This document shows positions 25,382-37,639 of a stretch of 64,000 nt of DNA, in pieces (the first letter of the stretch is position 1; the number at the start of each line of letters is the position of its first letter). The notes beneath the pieces are model-generated. The model searched no databases. It saw only the letters and a program-made list of their open reading frames with translations, and was not told where the DNA came from. Source of the DNA: Physcomitrium patens. Lineage: Eukaryota; Streptophyta; Bryopsida; Funariales; Funariaceae. The position numbers and the translations under genes are program-made. The DNA is taken from the NCBI RefSeq assembly GCF_000002425.4, contig NC_037254.1, positions 11,162,263-11,226,262 on the forward strand, in the 5' to 3' direction.

Positions 25382-26435
25382 TGATACATACATATAACTC
25401 TAAAAAGTAGTTTGAATTGATTGCTTGTTAATTACCATGTATTTTCTCATTTCTATTCTCTTTGATGCTTTGTCAAGTGTGGCTTGTACAATCTTCCAAG
25501 AGTTGCAATGAAAGATGTTATGAATGAAAAAATGGATTAGTGTCAAGGAAGACATGAATTATCAGACCATCAGAAAGTGATTATCCTTGGCACTAAAGAG
25601 TACCCAAAATGTAACAATAATAGTAATATGGAGATATTCTTGAAACTAATGAAACAGACTTATTTATTTATTAATTTATCTAAATGCATGAAAATAATTA
25701 GTGCATGATAAAGTTTTAAAGAAAATCATTGCAAACAGGACATTTTCATCATCTTTAAATATAAACATGAAATTATGTTTTCACCCCAAAAAAATATAAG
25801 CAATTTAGATGCAGATGCAATGCTTGTCTCATGACAGCCAAGATTAAAGCTCACAATGGCCTCACTTAATGTTAATGTTGACCATGGTGATGTTGATAAA
25901 TGCTTTCAATGTAAAAACTCTCGAACTTCATGATACACATGATATGGTCAGTCTCCCACTGGATGATTTATAGTTATTGAATAATACTTAATTCATCAAT
26001 TGCAAGCTTTTATATTTATTTACACATACTTGTACACACAAGTGTGAATATGTCTCATGTTGATATGAAGTATCAGTGCTGAAGTGCTGGATTGTTCACT
26101 AGCTGTGCATATGAGTCACCTCTGACCTCACCAACTCATCTGCCTCAAGGGATCATACAAAGGGTGCCCATGTGTCTGATCTTGTAAATGAGTTCCATGG
26201 AATGAAACCAAAAAAAATGAAAATAAAATAAAAAAATAGGGGATGTTTTTTGATGTATGGTAGCAGCAGTTGACCTTAAAGTAGACGTGAAAATTGCATG
26301 GTAAGATGGTGGGTCTCTTGGCTACCATTTCATGTTTGGAGTACTACAATGATTTATCAAATGATTCTCCTCAAATCATTTTTGTTTCTTGTGTTGTGTG
26401 ATTTCATGTGTTTGTATATGGTCCATGGAGTAACA

Positions 26436-26437
<2 letters not shown>

Positions 26438-26466
<29 letters not shown>
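26438..26466. repeat. Poly-T tract
   Basis: A run of about 29 T followed by T-rich sequence to about 26,500. It reads as poly-A on the minus strand. No retroposon body was recognised next to it. Confidence 0.85.
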
Positions 26467-27400
26467 CTTCTTTTCCTTTTTGTCCTTTTTTTTTCTTTGA
26501 TTTATTTGCTGCTTTCAGGGAGTTGGGCAACAACTGCTGGCTTTGGTCATCGAAAACTGAATACAGGTGATGCCATGCTGTATAACTCACATACTGTAGA
26601 TTCGTTATAAAAGAACTGGTCTCAGATTACTGATTTGACATATCACTGAGCAGCTGAAGTTCTGACTGCTACAGACCTTGTCATCACATGTTGTTGATGA
26701 AAAAACAATTACACTTCAAGAATACATGATTTTGATGCGGGGCTTGAAATCCATAGTTCTAAGGAGAGAAACATGACATTGGGACACTGTTTGAAACCTG
26801 TGCTATTTTGGTAAAGAAAATTGTTTGGATGAGTAGTTGGTTTCATTGCATGTCTTGAAGCTCATAGAAAAAAAATGATTGGTCATTAAAGTAGATAGTT
26901 ATTAGGAGCAATAGAAAGGGCATGTCACCATTTTTGTGTCAGGTTTTGTTCTCATGATAGTAATACTAAGCAAGAAAATAATTATACAAATAGTACAAAC
27001 ATATAATTATTTATAATTGGCCTCTAAACCATTGTGCTTGAAAATCTGTATCATGAAGGAAGGTTAAAGGATGAGTATTGATTAAATACATGTTTTTATT
27101 GCAAATGTTTTTTTAACACAAGCAGTTTCAAAGTTTCTAAACATAAAATAAAGTAGCATACTAAATTACAATCATTTATTTTTATTTTTATTTTTTGTAT
27201 TGGGATTATTAAAGATGTTAAAATTGGTTACATTTGTAATTTTCATGATGTATATTTAAAAGAATATAAAATCTTACCATGGTATTACCAGTTCCTGAGA
27301 ATTTCAAAAGGTAATGTTAATTACAACTCTGCCAGATAAATGCCTTTTAGTGTGAATATATGTATGTATCTATCGAAAAATATAACTACAAATTATTGAT

Positions 27401-29066
27401 TTTGAACACAACAATCGAACAGTAGTTCATAGAAGTTTGCAGAATCAACGCTGCAAGAGACAAAGTTTGGTTGCATTGAAAATGCAGTTGGCATTGAAGG
27501 CTTCATGCGTTCAGGTTGAGCAGAGCTTTTCAACAGAACCCAGAGTCTGACACACTAAAACACAAATCCTTTCAAACAATTCAGCTGAAGCACTGTTGCC
27601 CAGTTCTCTTTATACAGAAAAATAAATAAATAAATAAAAATAAAAAATTACACTCTGTTTCTGCACCAGACTTAAATGGACTCGTCTCTGCGTAAATATC
27701 TGGAGTACAAAGCTTAGGTGCAACAATAAACTCGTACGTTTATGAGCTCCAACAAGAAGGAAACAATCATACTGCAAGCTACAGCGACGGACCTGCAACT
27801 GATGCCCCAATCTATCACTTCATAAAAACCTTCACAGGTACAGTGGCTGCTACATAGATGCATGGGTCTTCAGTATCCACAACCCACCTCAGAATGATTC
27901 TATGTAGAATCGCCGAATGCAGACGCTTGGCCAGGTGCACTTATGTGCTCACATGATCACGGTTTCCATTCTTTCTACGATTTGTGCCCACATCGATTTG
28001 TGACCCCGGTGCGGCCATCATGCAGGTGGTTGGGCCAAGACCCACTCGCACCATCCCATGTGGCGTCCTCCCCTCTACCCTTCGCCAAAGACCCGAGTGA
28101 TGAATATGATGCAAGAGCTGATGTTTTCGTCCTTATCTTCGTCACTTATGAAGTCAGCTCCATGTCCCGTCTTGTGTCCGACATTGCCTTCGACAAATAA
28201 AAGAGCTCTGGAGCGGTAAAGCCGTGCACAACCACTCTCATTATCAAGCTCAACTTATTTCTTCTATTGTTTTAAACAGGGGGAATCGACTGAGCGAACT
28301 TGTATATATGTATATTTATCCTCACAGCTTCAGCAGTAACAGCAGCAGCAGCCACTATCGGCTTCTTCTCTTGGGCCTCGAAAGACTGATGCAGCTGAAC
28401 ATTTCGCGTTGCTAGTGCGTTTGAGATTCCTTCACCACCGCGCCTACACAGCATCCACTGGTTTCAGAGCAGGTGTGGATTCTTGCTAAAACTGTCCTTG
28501 GCAGGAGTGGCATCTTTGCATTAGTGACAAATTGTGTTCTTTTTCTCTTTCTGTTTGTTATTGTTCGACGGTTTTGACGGCATTCCAGTTTTAGCTGCCA
28601 AGGAGGCCCACCGAATTGGCTCTCTTAAACAACAGTGTAGCCCTCAAACCCGCATATACTGTCAGTGTCATCGTTACCGTTTCGACTGGAGCACAGAGTC
28701 ATTCCTTCAGCAAAGAGTAGTTCCTGCACCATATTGTAAAACCAAACCACCAAAATTACTTGACGGTACTCCGTGTTAGACTGTCATGAACGTCTTGAAA
28801 GTGTTTGCTCTGGAGTTGCCCTGTTCAAACTGAAGTAGCCTGACCGTTCACTCTACAACGGAGGTTAAGCTAATTCCGGTAGCGCAAGACGTTGGCCGCC
28901 GAATCCTGAGCTAGACATGTAGACTTGATTGGTATGAGGTTGCAACCATCCGGTACTCTAGAATGAGAGGCCAGCAACATCTAATTTATGAGTTGTTGAT
29001 GGAGTTGGTTACATTATGCTGACTGCCGCACACATTGATTCGACTGCAGTTGGGTTCACCTCCAAG
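27401..29066 (+). promoter_or_regulatory. Upstream region of the small secreted-protein gene
   Basis: Moderate-GC DNA without a recognisable protein on either strand. It likely holds the promoter and 5' UTR of the gene starting at 29,067. A TATA-like run lies at about 28,299-28,313. A possible 3' splice site (CTGCAG) ends at about 29,049, just before the start codon, so a 5'-UTR intron is possible. These signals are weak by eye. Confidence 0.35.
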
Positions 29067-29402
29067 ATGGCCAGAGCGGCAACCGGCGTTATCCTTCTGG
29101 GCCTCCTCGTGGTGGCTTTGTACAGTAGCTCTGAAGCAGCCGTGACGGTCATCAACAGTGCACTGATCCCAGTCGACGTCGAAACCAACGGCAACCATGT
29201 GACTGTGAACACAGGAGCGTCTCCCGTGCATGTTGATGTGAATGGCGCCAAGGAGCAGAGAGTGCAGGTCTCCATGGGCAAAGATAAGAAGCCCATCTTC
29301 GTCGATGTCAAGGACGGGGACACTATTGTCATCATCCCTGACTTCCTCGGAGGCGGCACCATTAATGTTAACGTGAACGGAGCTGTCAAGGGCCACTTTT
29401 AA
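29067..29402 (+). CDS. Small secreted protein with repeated beta-strand-like segments (111 aa)
   Basis: I do not recognise this protein. The start at 29,067 gives a clear signal peptide: a basic N-terminus (MARAATG), a hydrophobic core (ILLGLLVVAL) and an Ala-rich cleavage region near residues 22-25. An in-frame ATG at 29,016 would add 17 residues and bury the signal, so it is less likely. The mature part has no cysteine and repeats short alternating-valine segments, each followed by Asn-Gly, Gly or Asp: VDVETNG, VHVDVNG, IFVDVKDG and INVNVNG. This suggests a small all-beta fold. The ORF is GC-rich relative to its surroundings. A plausible polyadenylation signal, AATAAA, lies at 29,595-29,600 (reads AATAAAC). 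Function unknown; a cell-wall or extracellular role would be a guess. Confidence 0.7.
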   Translation: MARAATGVILLGLLVVALYSSSEAAVTVINSALIPVDVETNGNHVTVNTGASPVHVDVNGAKEQRVQVSMGKDKKPIFVDVKDGDTIVIIPDFLGGGTINVNVNGAVKGHF

Positions 29403-31939
29403 GCAGGAAAGATGAGGCATTTGTCCTCCAATTACTGTTGGGTGAAACTGCACTTGATATGTCTATAACTTGGATAATAGTGCAGGACTCTAGACTCCTG
29501 GACACATAAAACACCATTGTAACAAACCACCGAAGTATGTGTATTTATGCTAAGACTTTAAGAGTGAAACAGAATCAGCTTTGCGAGATTGTAGAATAAA
29601 CTGTTGTGTACGTAAATGTTCAGAGGTAACACATTTGAAGATATTTACATGCGCAATCTTCTTGTATGGATGAACAGTTCGTGGTAGACAAAGAATTTTC
29701 CTTGCATCTGTGCATTGTGTGTGTGTGTGATTCTTGAGAGTGAATATTTGCGGTGTTTCCTGGTCCTGAATGTTGACATATTGCAATCTCATATTCCATA
29801 TAAACAATGGTACAATTTGTAAACATACGGCTGAGTCATGTTCAACTTGTAAAGCAATTGCTTATTGTAGTTCATGCGTGCTTCGAAGTCAAAACGATAA
29901 GCTTAGAACCATTTCATTGAACTCCATCACAGGGGAATGGCTTCAGTGACATACAACATTGTGTGCACAAACAAACAATTGAAGAGCAGAAAATACAAGT
30001 TAAAAAATGTAGAAAAGTTTATAAAAATTTGTTTACAAGTTTAGAATATTGAATATAAATTTTTCATCTATAAAGAAATATGTAGTGTAAGTTTTTAAAT
30101 TAAAAAATTCTATAAGTTTTATTTGGTAAAATTATTTCAATGCAAGTATTACCATATAAAGATTTTAAAATATTATGAAAAACTAATAAAGGACAAAAAA
30201 ACTCACAATAGTTTATTATAATCTTTTGATAATATGAATTGTAATAAATTTATATGTGTTAGTAAAGAATAAATATAGAGGTGATGATGTCATTAGGTGT
30301 GGTTAAGTTACATTATACAGTACCATTGCACAATTTACTTTGTAAGTTTGGAAATTGAAACATATTGCAATTTTGTATTAACATCTTAGAATTGAGAAAT
30401 TAGAAGGTAATTGTATTCAACTAACTAATTGCTTATGTCAAGAAACCACCTTAGACCACAAAAGTTTAGAACACCAAACATGCTTCATATGTAAGTATCA
30501 AAATTAATATTGATAAGGAGTGACAAAATTTATTTTTTGATTGCAATAGTTCTTTCTAATTGTGGTTCAAATATTGTTTGTATCCATTTTATATCACAAG
30601 AAGTTAAAGTTGAAGAGTAATAAGCAGTAGCTTTTAGGAAAATATACATTCAAGATTTTTCTTCTACTAATAAAGTCTTAGAAATACCATTAGAATAAAG
30701 TGGCAATAACAAAAATCTTATCAATAAATATAAATAGAAGAAATTAAGCAAAAAACTTGAGTGTGACTTTATTAGTGATAATAGATGAAGTGAACATGGA
30801 TCAATGCTGATAAGCTATGATACAACAACATTAAAAAATAATTTATAAATACAAAATCATACTTAATTAGATTTTAAAAAAAAAATAGACTCACTACAAG
30901 CTACTAAGAATTTAACATAGTAAGGTTTTAAATGTTGATAAAAAGAGCATGTCATTGAGTAGAAATAAAATGTGTAGCATAGAACAAAATTAAAGATAAT
31001 TCCAAAATGTCAGTCAATGCAACTACAGAATAAGAATTCAATAGAAATGCATTCAATTTAGCATCCAAATCAAAATTTTTGTGTTGTAAAGCTCCAACGT
31101 TTTCAAAACACTCTTAAGTATGCTTCTAGCTATGTCAAATAATACACTAGCACCTTGACTATGCCTTTAAGATTATTCTTATTGACACAAACAGATTGAA
31201 GTTATTTCTATAAAGAACTTGCTACTAGAGCCTTTCCTTTACTTTTCTTTTTTTTTTAGTCAAGACTAGTTCATCATCAAAAATAACATTATATACTGCT
31301 AGTATAATTGTAGCAATGGCATAAGAGAATGTGTATTTGAATCTTCATGGTAAAAATTTCTATCACAACAAAAACAATCAGATTCATGACAACTTCGGAG
31401 TTGAAGTTTTTTTCTTGAAGTAGAGTATTATCATGGCTTGACGTATTCTTATGTCAAATTTGGCTTGTATTTTAAGCAAGACCATAGCAAATGGATTTCT
31501 GCGCAAGTAATATTGGCACATCTTAAAGTTTCACATGCAATCTTTAATTCTTATTCTTTTCTCAATTTTTTCTTGATGATTTTATTCTTATCATATTATC
31601 ATTGTTGTTGTTGTTGTTTTTTATTTTTATTTTTTTTCTTCTTCTTCTTCTATAATACGTGTATTGAAGTAAGAAGATATGCTAAACATGTCATTGAACC
31701 TTACTATAGTTTAAACAATGCTAGAAGTAGTAATAAAAGAATTTGAAATCAATCAATATGGATATTGCTTTATTGAATACAATACAATTGATGTCTAATA
31801 TCATTAAATTCTTAAGATGTTTAGCATTTTTACCATGTCAAATTGACAAAGTCGTTTTATATCAAAGGTTTCCTTTGATAGATGTGTTACTTTCTCTAGA
31901 TCCAACTAACAGTGTCAACATGTGAATGAATTATAGTTT

Positions 31940-32160
31940 GGCTCCTCAGTAGGTTGAAAACTTAGTCAACAAGTTGGCAATGTGCGACACATGTTGATTA
32001 CTTGTTTTAGAAAATTCCTATATAATGCACATATTAGCAACTTATTTTGCAAGTTAAATAAATGTCCTATAAATTGGGCATATGTCAAATAACTTATACA
32101 AGATTTTTGTATTATGTCAAAGTCATCCTACGAATGCATTATCCATGTGACTATAAAAGA
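31940..32160. repeat. Decayed dispersed repeat, copy 2 left part
   Basis: Aligns by eye with about 205-385, sharing GTAGGTTGAAAA and CAACAAGTT blocks in the same order. The right part of the repeat appears about 1.4 kb later, at 33,585. The low identity implies great age. Confidence 0.35.
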
Positions 32161-32404
32161 GTTTAATCTTATTTTAAAGTTGAATTTATAATCTAAAATA
32201 GTAATGCATATGGTGTATCAAAATATCTTCTTAGCAATCTTAAATAACTTGAAAAAAATTTAATATATTCTCTTTAACTCAAATAAACCTTATACAATTC
32301 TATGAAAAAATCCCAACTAATCCTATAGAAAATGAGAAGAAATTCTAAAACATTTATAAAGAGTTGTAAAAAAATTATAATAAAATCATAATAAATCTTA
32401 AAGA

Positions 32405-32438
<34 letters not shown>

Positions 32439-33584
32439 TCTTTAAGAAATAAAAAATAAATCATAAAATATCCTAAAAAGGTAAAAAAGAATTCAAAAGA
32501 ATTTAAAAAAAAAATCATAAGAAAACTTAATTAAATATTAAATAAACTTTATATTAAATTTTAAATCTCAATAATTATTATTTTAATTATTTATTTTGAT
32601 TCAAAGCTTTTACACTTCTCAATTTTCTTATTGAAAATAGGCATATAAAATTTAATAAGACTAAAATATATAAATTGGAAGAAAATGCTCCTAATCTGCT
32701 TAAGTGTTGGATGCCTTCTATCTCCAACCTCAATATAAACCTTTCAACATTAATATGTCATACTTGAATTTTTAACTTATTTTCAAAATTTTCATAAATA
32801 ATAAAATTTAAATATACTTTTAGCATACAAAACCATTATTCTATTACAATTGGTTGATTTTTTTAAATCACAAAAATCCTTACTAACCTTCAAAATTCAA
32901 TTTGTAAGATCTGATCTCACTTAAATCTCAATTATTTTTGATCTATCTATCTAAATAAGTTCAACTTCATAAGATATATCACTAAAATATTATTTTCAAC
33001 CTACCAAATTCTATCTATATATTTGCTAAAATAATCACCAAATTCTCTAAAATATAATTTTTTAAATTTAATATGAAACAATTTATCTAGAACCATCTTA
33101 ACTTTATATAGCTTTCACAAAATCAACATATATTTAAATTCCTTAAAACCAAAGCTCATTAAAATTATATCAAGTCTATCTTTAAGCCTTATTCTTTAAT
33201 TGATAAGAAAATCTTACATTTGTTGTAGGTACATGGTTTCTACTTCAACATTTAGTTTTGGCCTTATTTCATAATTGGCCTTCTTTGATTATTAATCTTA
33301 AGTTTTTTTAGATAATTTTTATTAAATACTATTCTTTATTTATTTTTAAAGATACCTATGTTGTTAATTTTTTTGATCTACTTTGTTTTGTCTTATTTAT
33401 AGCCCTACAAAATAAATAGAAGTATTTTTTTATTAAAAAGAAAAATTGATACTAAATTATTTTATTATCTTGTTAACTTTTTAAAAAGTTTTAAAAGTAA
33501 TTTCTACTATATTTTAATATTATATTTACGTCATTATAATTTATTATTATTTGTATAGTTTTGTTACAACATGACAACATAGCT

Positions 33585-33830
33585 AAGTAGTTCCTTAGTT
33601 TGATAGTTTATATTGAAGCAAATGAGAACTTCCTCACTCTTGTAAATGTCTTTTTTGTTCTTAGCTTTGTTTCAAGGATCTTTAATTTTCTTGTCATTAA
33701 AATTAGCCATTCTATTTTTAATATTATAATTATATTTGAGTGGATATTCTCTCTTTATTAGTCATACAAGAATATATTGATTCTTTAGTTGCATTGAGAT
33801 TCATATCTTTGATCTTCTATATAAATGTAT
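33585..33830. repeat. Decayed dispersed repeat, copy 2 right part
   Basis: Aligns by eye with about 375-610: TAGTTCCT, then a CTTCCTCACTCTTGTAAATG-like block, TTAGCCATTCTA, and a tail with ACAAGAATATATTGA-like sequence. Same orientation as copy 1. Confidence 0.4.
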
Positions 33831-36698
33831 TTACAAGGATACCAATTAATTTTTCAATACTTAATTTATCAAACTTTTTATTTTATAATATGAACCATAG
33901 ATTATAAATGTAATAGACATTTGGTTGTGAAAGAAATTTATTTGAAGCCAAAATCTTCTTTTTAAAATTCAAAATATAAATGCGGTATTTAAAAATATCT
34001 ATCTTGAGAATATTAATTGTTTATAAATCATAAATCTAATAAATTTAAAAAATTAAGAATTCCAAATCTCAACTCCTACTAATTGTAAATAATCTTTAAA
34101 AAAAATTAAGAAAATTTTAAAACAAATCTAAAAATATCTTTAAAATTATCTTATAAAATCATACAAAAAATACTTATGAATCTTTAAAAAAATTCTTTCA
34201 AATTCTTAAAAAATATAATAAAATATTAAAGAATTTCTAAAAGTATAATACTAAATTATAAATAAAATTCAAATTAATCCTATAAAATCTTTAAAAATTA
34301 AATATAAATCCTAAAAAATCCTAAAAAATACATTATTTTCTTAACAAATCCTTGAAATAACCTAAATATTAAATACCAACTTTAACAAGCTATGATTTTT
34401 TATTTAATAATAAAATAAAATATTTTTTTATATTACTAAATATATTAGATTTGAATAAGCTTATAAAATTTCAAAAAGATCTAAATTATAAATTGAAAGA
34501 AATAGCTTAAATATGATACAACTTTCTTTTTTAATTTTGATTTGAAATTATGAAAAGCAATATCTATACTTATTACAATTTCTTTGTACTTAATATAATT
34601 TAAATTTTATACTTTAAGTAATCTATTTTTCACTAATTTGTAGTTTTTTTAGCCAATTATTCTTTACATTAGGCCAATATCCTTATCAACCTTCTAACTA
34701 TTAACTATTAATACTATATTGTACTATAAATTCAATGTATCTTAATTTAATCAAAAAAATAAGTTGAAATTTAAGACTTTAACTTAAGACATTTACATTT
34801 GCTATTAAAAAAAGAAGTAATTGAAAGTAGAATCTACACAAATAAAAATATAAAAATTAAAATCTTTAAAAATCATCAAGGCAACAATAAAAAGTCAATC
34901 AATTGTAACAACAAATTCATGTGAAGTCATCAACACTAATAAAATAAATTTTTTATGATAAAAATAAAAATTTACAAAGTAAAAATATTGGAATAAGACA
35001 GGTATTAATGAAAATTAAGGAGAAGAAGTGAATGGATGTATAACAAAGAATGTATGTTTGCTGAAACCTTGCCAATTATTCTAAGTAAGCTCGATAAAAT
35101 TTGGGCAATTTTTGACCTCCTTCCACACCGCTGCTGCAATTGGTTATAACGGTTATACATTGCTAGCCAAAATTGTAATTTATACCTGGTTGCCACTAGA
35201 GTAGGAGCCGAAGGTGGCACCCGAGAAAGATATACGAGGAAAAATGGTGCTAAAGCTAGAACCACAATAGTTCTCGGTTAAACTGCTTTGCACAAATTCA
35301 TGAGATATTGTGTGTATCTCTAGTCCGATTTTAAGCATGGATTTTTGCATGCAAGTATGTGATAGATTGAAGAATACAAACAACTCTTCATTATTTGTTG
35401 CTGATTGAGTAGCTAGTCTAATCTTCCTCATTTAAGGTGACATCATATGGAGGTTCTGTCCACAACTGGGTTGGTAGACGAGAAAGCTTGCTTTCTGATT
35501 TTGAGAAATCTCTTGCACAAGTTGAAAGAAAATAACCATTAGGTGATGAAGTAGATCTGTACAAACTTGGTATGCTTATAGTTTCTAGGAGTTTATGTAT
35601 TGACCACTTTTATAGGTGTCTGGCCAATATTAAGCTTTCAACAAACTAATTAACTTATAAGTATTTAGAAGTTCATCAATTTGCATTTGTTTTCTGTTGT
35701 ACTCTTATTTATGTAATTTTTCTTTTTACTAAAATAGTACTAACCACATCTTCTATTCCTCTGGAAAATATACTTGGTAGATTAGAATTTTTTTTAAACT
35801 GACACTATCATTAAAGTAATCATTTTTTTACTTGATTTTGAGATTAGTGTAAAATATGTAGTATGCATAGTTGGTTTAAATAGACCATGGATTATAAATA
35901 ATTTTTTGTATTTTTTATATTGATTGCAATATCTAAAAACTAATTAAATATCAAATTTGTTGTGGTCATGATAACATTGAGAGTGCTAATGATACAATAA
36001 TGAAATTTGAACTTTAATGACATTCAAATCTTAAGTTGTAAATTACCACCATTATCTACACTATTGTTAATAGAAGATTTTAATTAGTCTTTTGGTTTTT
36101 ACAAAACAATATCAATTGATGTTATAATAATAGTTAGACAAAAGAATTTGGACTAGAGAACTTATAATAATACAAGTGATTATAACTTTCTAAAGTTGTT
36201 ATTGGTTCAAATTTTAAAAACTCTCTTAGATGGTTTTGTACTTAGGAAAATTAGCCAAGAGACTAATAAAAAAATAAAATGTATATGCTTTCTACATAGC
36301 ATGAATAATAATATTTCTTTTAATAAGTAGTTTTTACAATTATTTAAAAACTATATTTATTTTAATAAAAGAATATATATTTTTATATAAATAAATTCTT
36401 TTATATTTTTATTATTATTAAAATTAAGATTTTAGATGTAAAATTTAATATTATAATAAAAATTAATTTGATCAATGCCATGGTTTTTTTTTTTTTTTTT
36501 TTTTTTAATACTAAAAAAGTCAATGCTTCCAAAAGAGTTTTTTACATTTATTTATATTTTATTATTATCAACCAAAAGACCTTTATAAGTTTATAAAATA
36601 TGACCATTTAGACTAGGTTTATAGATCTAGAGGTTGCTTAAATAAATTTAATTGGTCCAATGGCCATTTATATATTAATCAGCTTCAATATCTATAAT

Positions 36699-37047
36699 TG
36701 TCACGGACACAGAATACAGACTTGATATCTACTAAGAAGTTCAAGAAGAACTGGCAAGAACTAGATTAATCAAATGAATACAAGAACAACACCAGAGAGG
36801 TGAGCTAGAGCTTCAAGAGATGTGTTGTCGAGACTGAAGAACTCTTCAGCCTCGATCCCAATATATACTCCTATTTAAAAAGCTTCTCAAGCAACTTCTA
36901 CCAACTAGGAAGCTTCTAGAAGGTTCCAGAGGCTTGCTTCTAGAAGGTTCTAAGGACTATGTCCCTAACATCTTCTATCAACAAAGAAGCTTCTAGAAGG
37001 TTCTAGAGACTTGCTTCTAGAAGGTTCTAAGGACTATGTCCCTAACA
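36699..37047 (-). repeat. 3' LTR of the chromovirus (349 bp)
   Basis: TG..CA-bounded terminal repeat. On the minus strand it carries heat-shock-element-type arrays in U3 (about 36,909-37,027) followed by a TATA-like box near 36,860-36,870. It is shorter than the 5' LTR because it has fewer copies of the array module. Confidence 0.93.
36909..37027 (-). promoter_or_regulatory. Heat-shock-element array in the 3' LTR
   Basis: The same 18-bp perfect element occurs at 36,909-36,926 and 36,986-37,003, with TTCnnGAAnnTTC repeats at 36,938-36,950 and 37,015-37,027. It lies upstream of the TATA-like box on the minus strand. Confidence 0.75.
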
Positions 37048-37097
37048 TCACTCCCTCCTTTAGCTTCGAGGTCTCTGAGAAGCAATGTTGTTGTCAA

Positions 37098-37451
37098 TCA
37101 GTACCAACGCAAGAAAATGAAGATCTGTCGCATAACGTCTGCTATGAACTCCAACTGTTGTTCACGAGGTAAGTGGTTCATCGACCCATAAAGCCAACGG
37201 TAGTGGCCCACTCCTTCAACTTCTGACCAAGCATGAACTTCCGTGTCTTCATTGTGAAATTGTCTTGCTAATATGCCTTTTGGTTGACCATTATAAGCAG
37301 GCTCGGACTCAAATACAATCACCAGTGATCGGTTACTTAGTATCCTCCGTTGTCGTCGTGATGCAGGTGGTTTTTCATCTCGGGGTCGCCTTCGTGAACT
37401 AGTTGGTTGAGATAATCTGACTGGCATAGTATCTATCTCTTGCCTATCCAT
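37098..37451 (-). other. Extra open frame between the chromodomain and the 3' LTR
   Basis: An open frame of about 117 codons on the element's coding strand, beyond the chromodomain and before the 3' LTR, where most chromoviruses have only untranslated sequence. Its N-terminal third is Arg/Ser/Pro-rich; the rest has a mixed, protein-like composition with Trp, Tyr and His. I do not recognise it. It could be an accessory gene or a captured host fragment. Confidence 0.4.
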
Positions 37452-37639
37452 ATCAGAAGACCAAACTATGGCTACTGAAAAAATTCTATTTTATCTTGGA
37501 GAAAATAACTACATCAACTACGAATTTTGGTGGTGCTCTCTCCCTTTCTTATATTCTTGGGTGAGCAAGCTTCAGAAAGAAGCTATTGTCGAACCGGCTT
37601 AGGTTTATGAGAATGTTGTTGATGAAACTCCTGTACCTT

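Larger units (their letters stand above)
21119..25382. repeat. Cluster of (AT)n microsatellites
   Basis: Long pure or near-pure AT runs occur at about 21,119-21,146, 21,484-21,512, 22,074-22,092, 22,180-22,211, 23,202-23,225, 24,711-24,742 and 25,347-25,382. The same repeat type recurs at about 43,071-43,102. Confidence 0.9.
19141..27400. other. AT-rich desert, no gene seen
   Basis: About 8 kb without a recognisable gene, extremely AT-rich from 19.7 to 25.4 kb. It holds a MITE (21,874-22,070), a CACTA-type end (from 21,628), a possible foldback element near 19,780-20,095 and many (AT)n tracts. About 25.4-27.4 kb is somewhat less AT-rich and has a poly-T run at 26,438-26,466, but no coding signal was found. 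Confidence 0.65.
29403..36698. other. AT-rich spacer, no gene seen
   Basis: It begins with the likely 3' UTR of the secreted-protein gene (to about 29.65 kb). The rest is very AT-rich, with an (AAT)n run at about 32,405-32,438 and a poly-T run at 36,484-36,506. A higher-GC patch at about 35,010-35,520 has overlapping short open frames but nothing recognisable. About 31.2-31.9 kb and 33.6-33.8 kb carry old repeat sequence. Confidence 0.6.

Noticed and set aside
27943-28779. Short plus-strand open frames upstream of the secreted-protein gene
   Set aside because: No domain, no splice-linked continuation and no convincing start; better read as promoter or leader.
28986-29453. Minus-strand open frame of 155 codons opposite the secreted protein
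   Set aside because: Antisense to a sense frame with a good signal peptide; the Asp/Val repeats of the sense frame mirror into its codons.
31438-31925. Open frames that might be old retroelement coding sequence
   Set aside because: No reverse transcriptase, integrase or gag motif could be recognised in any frame.
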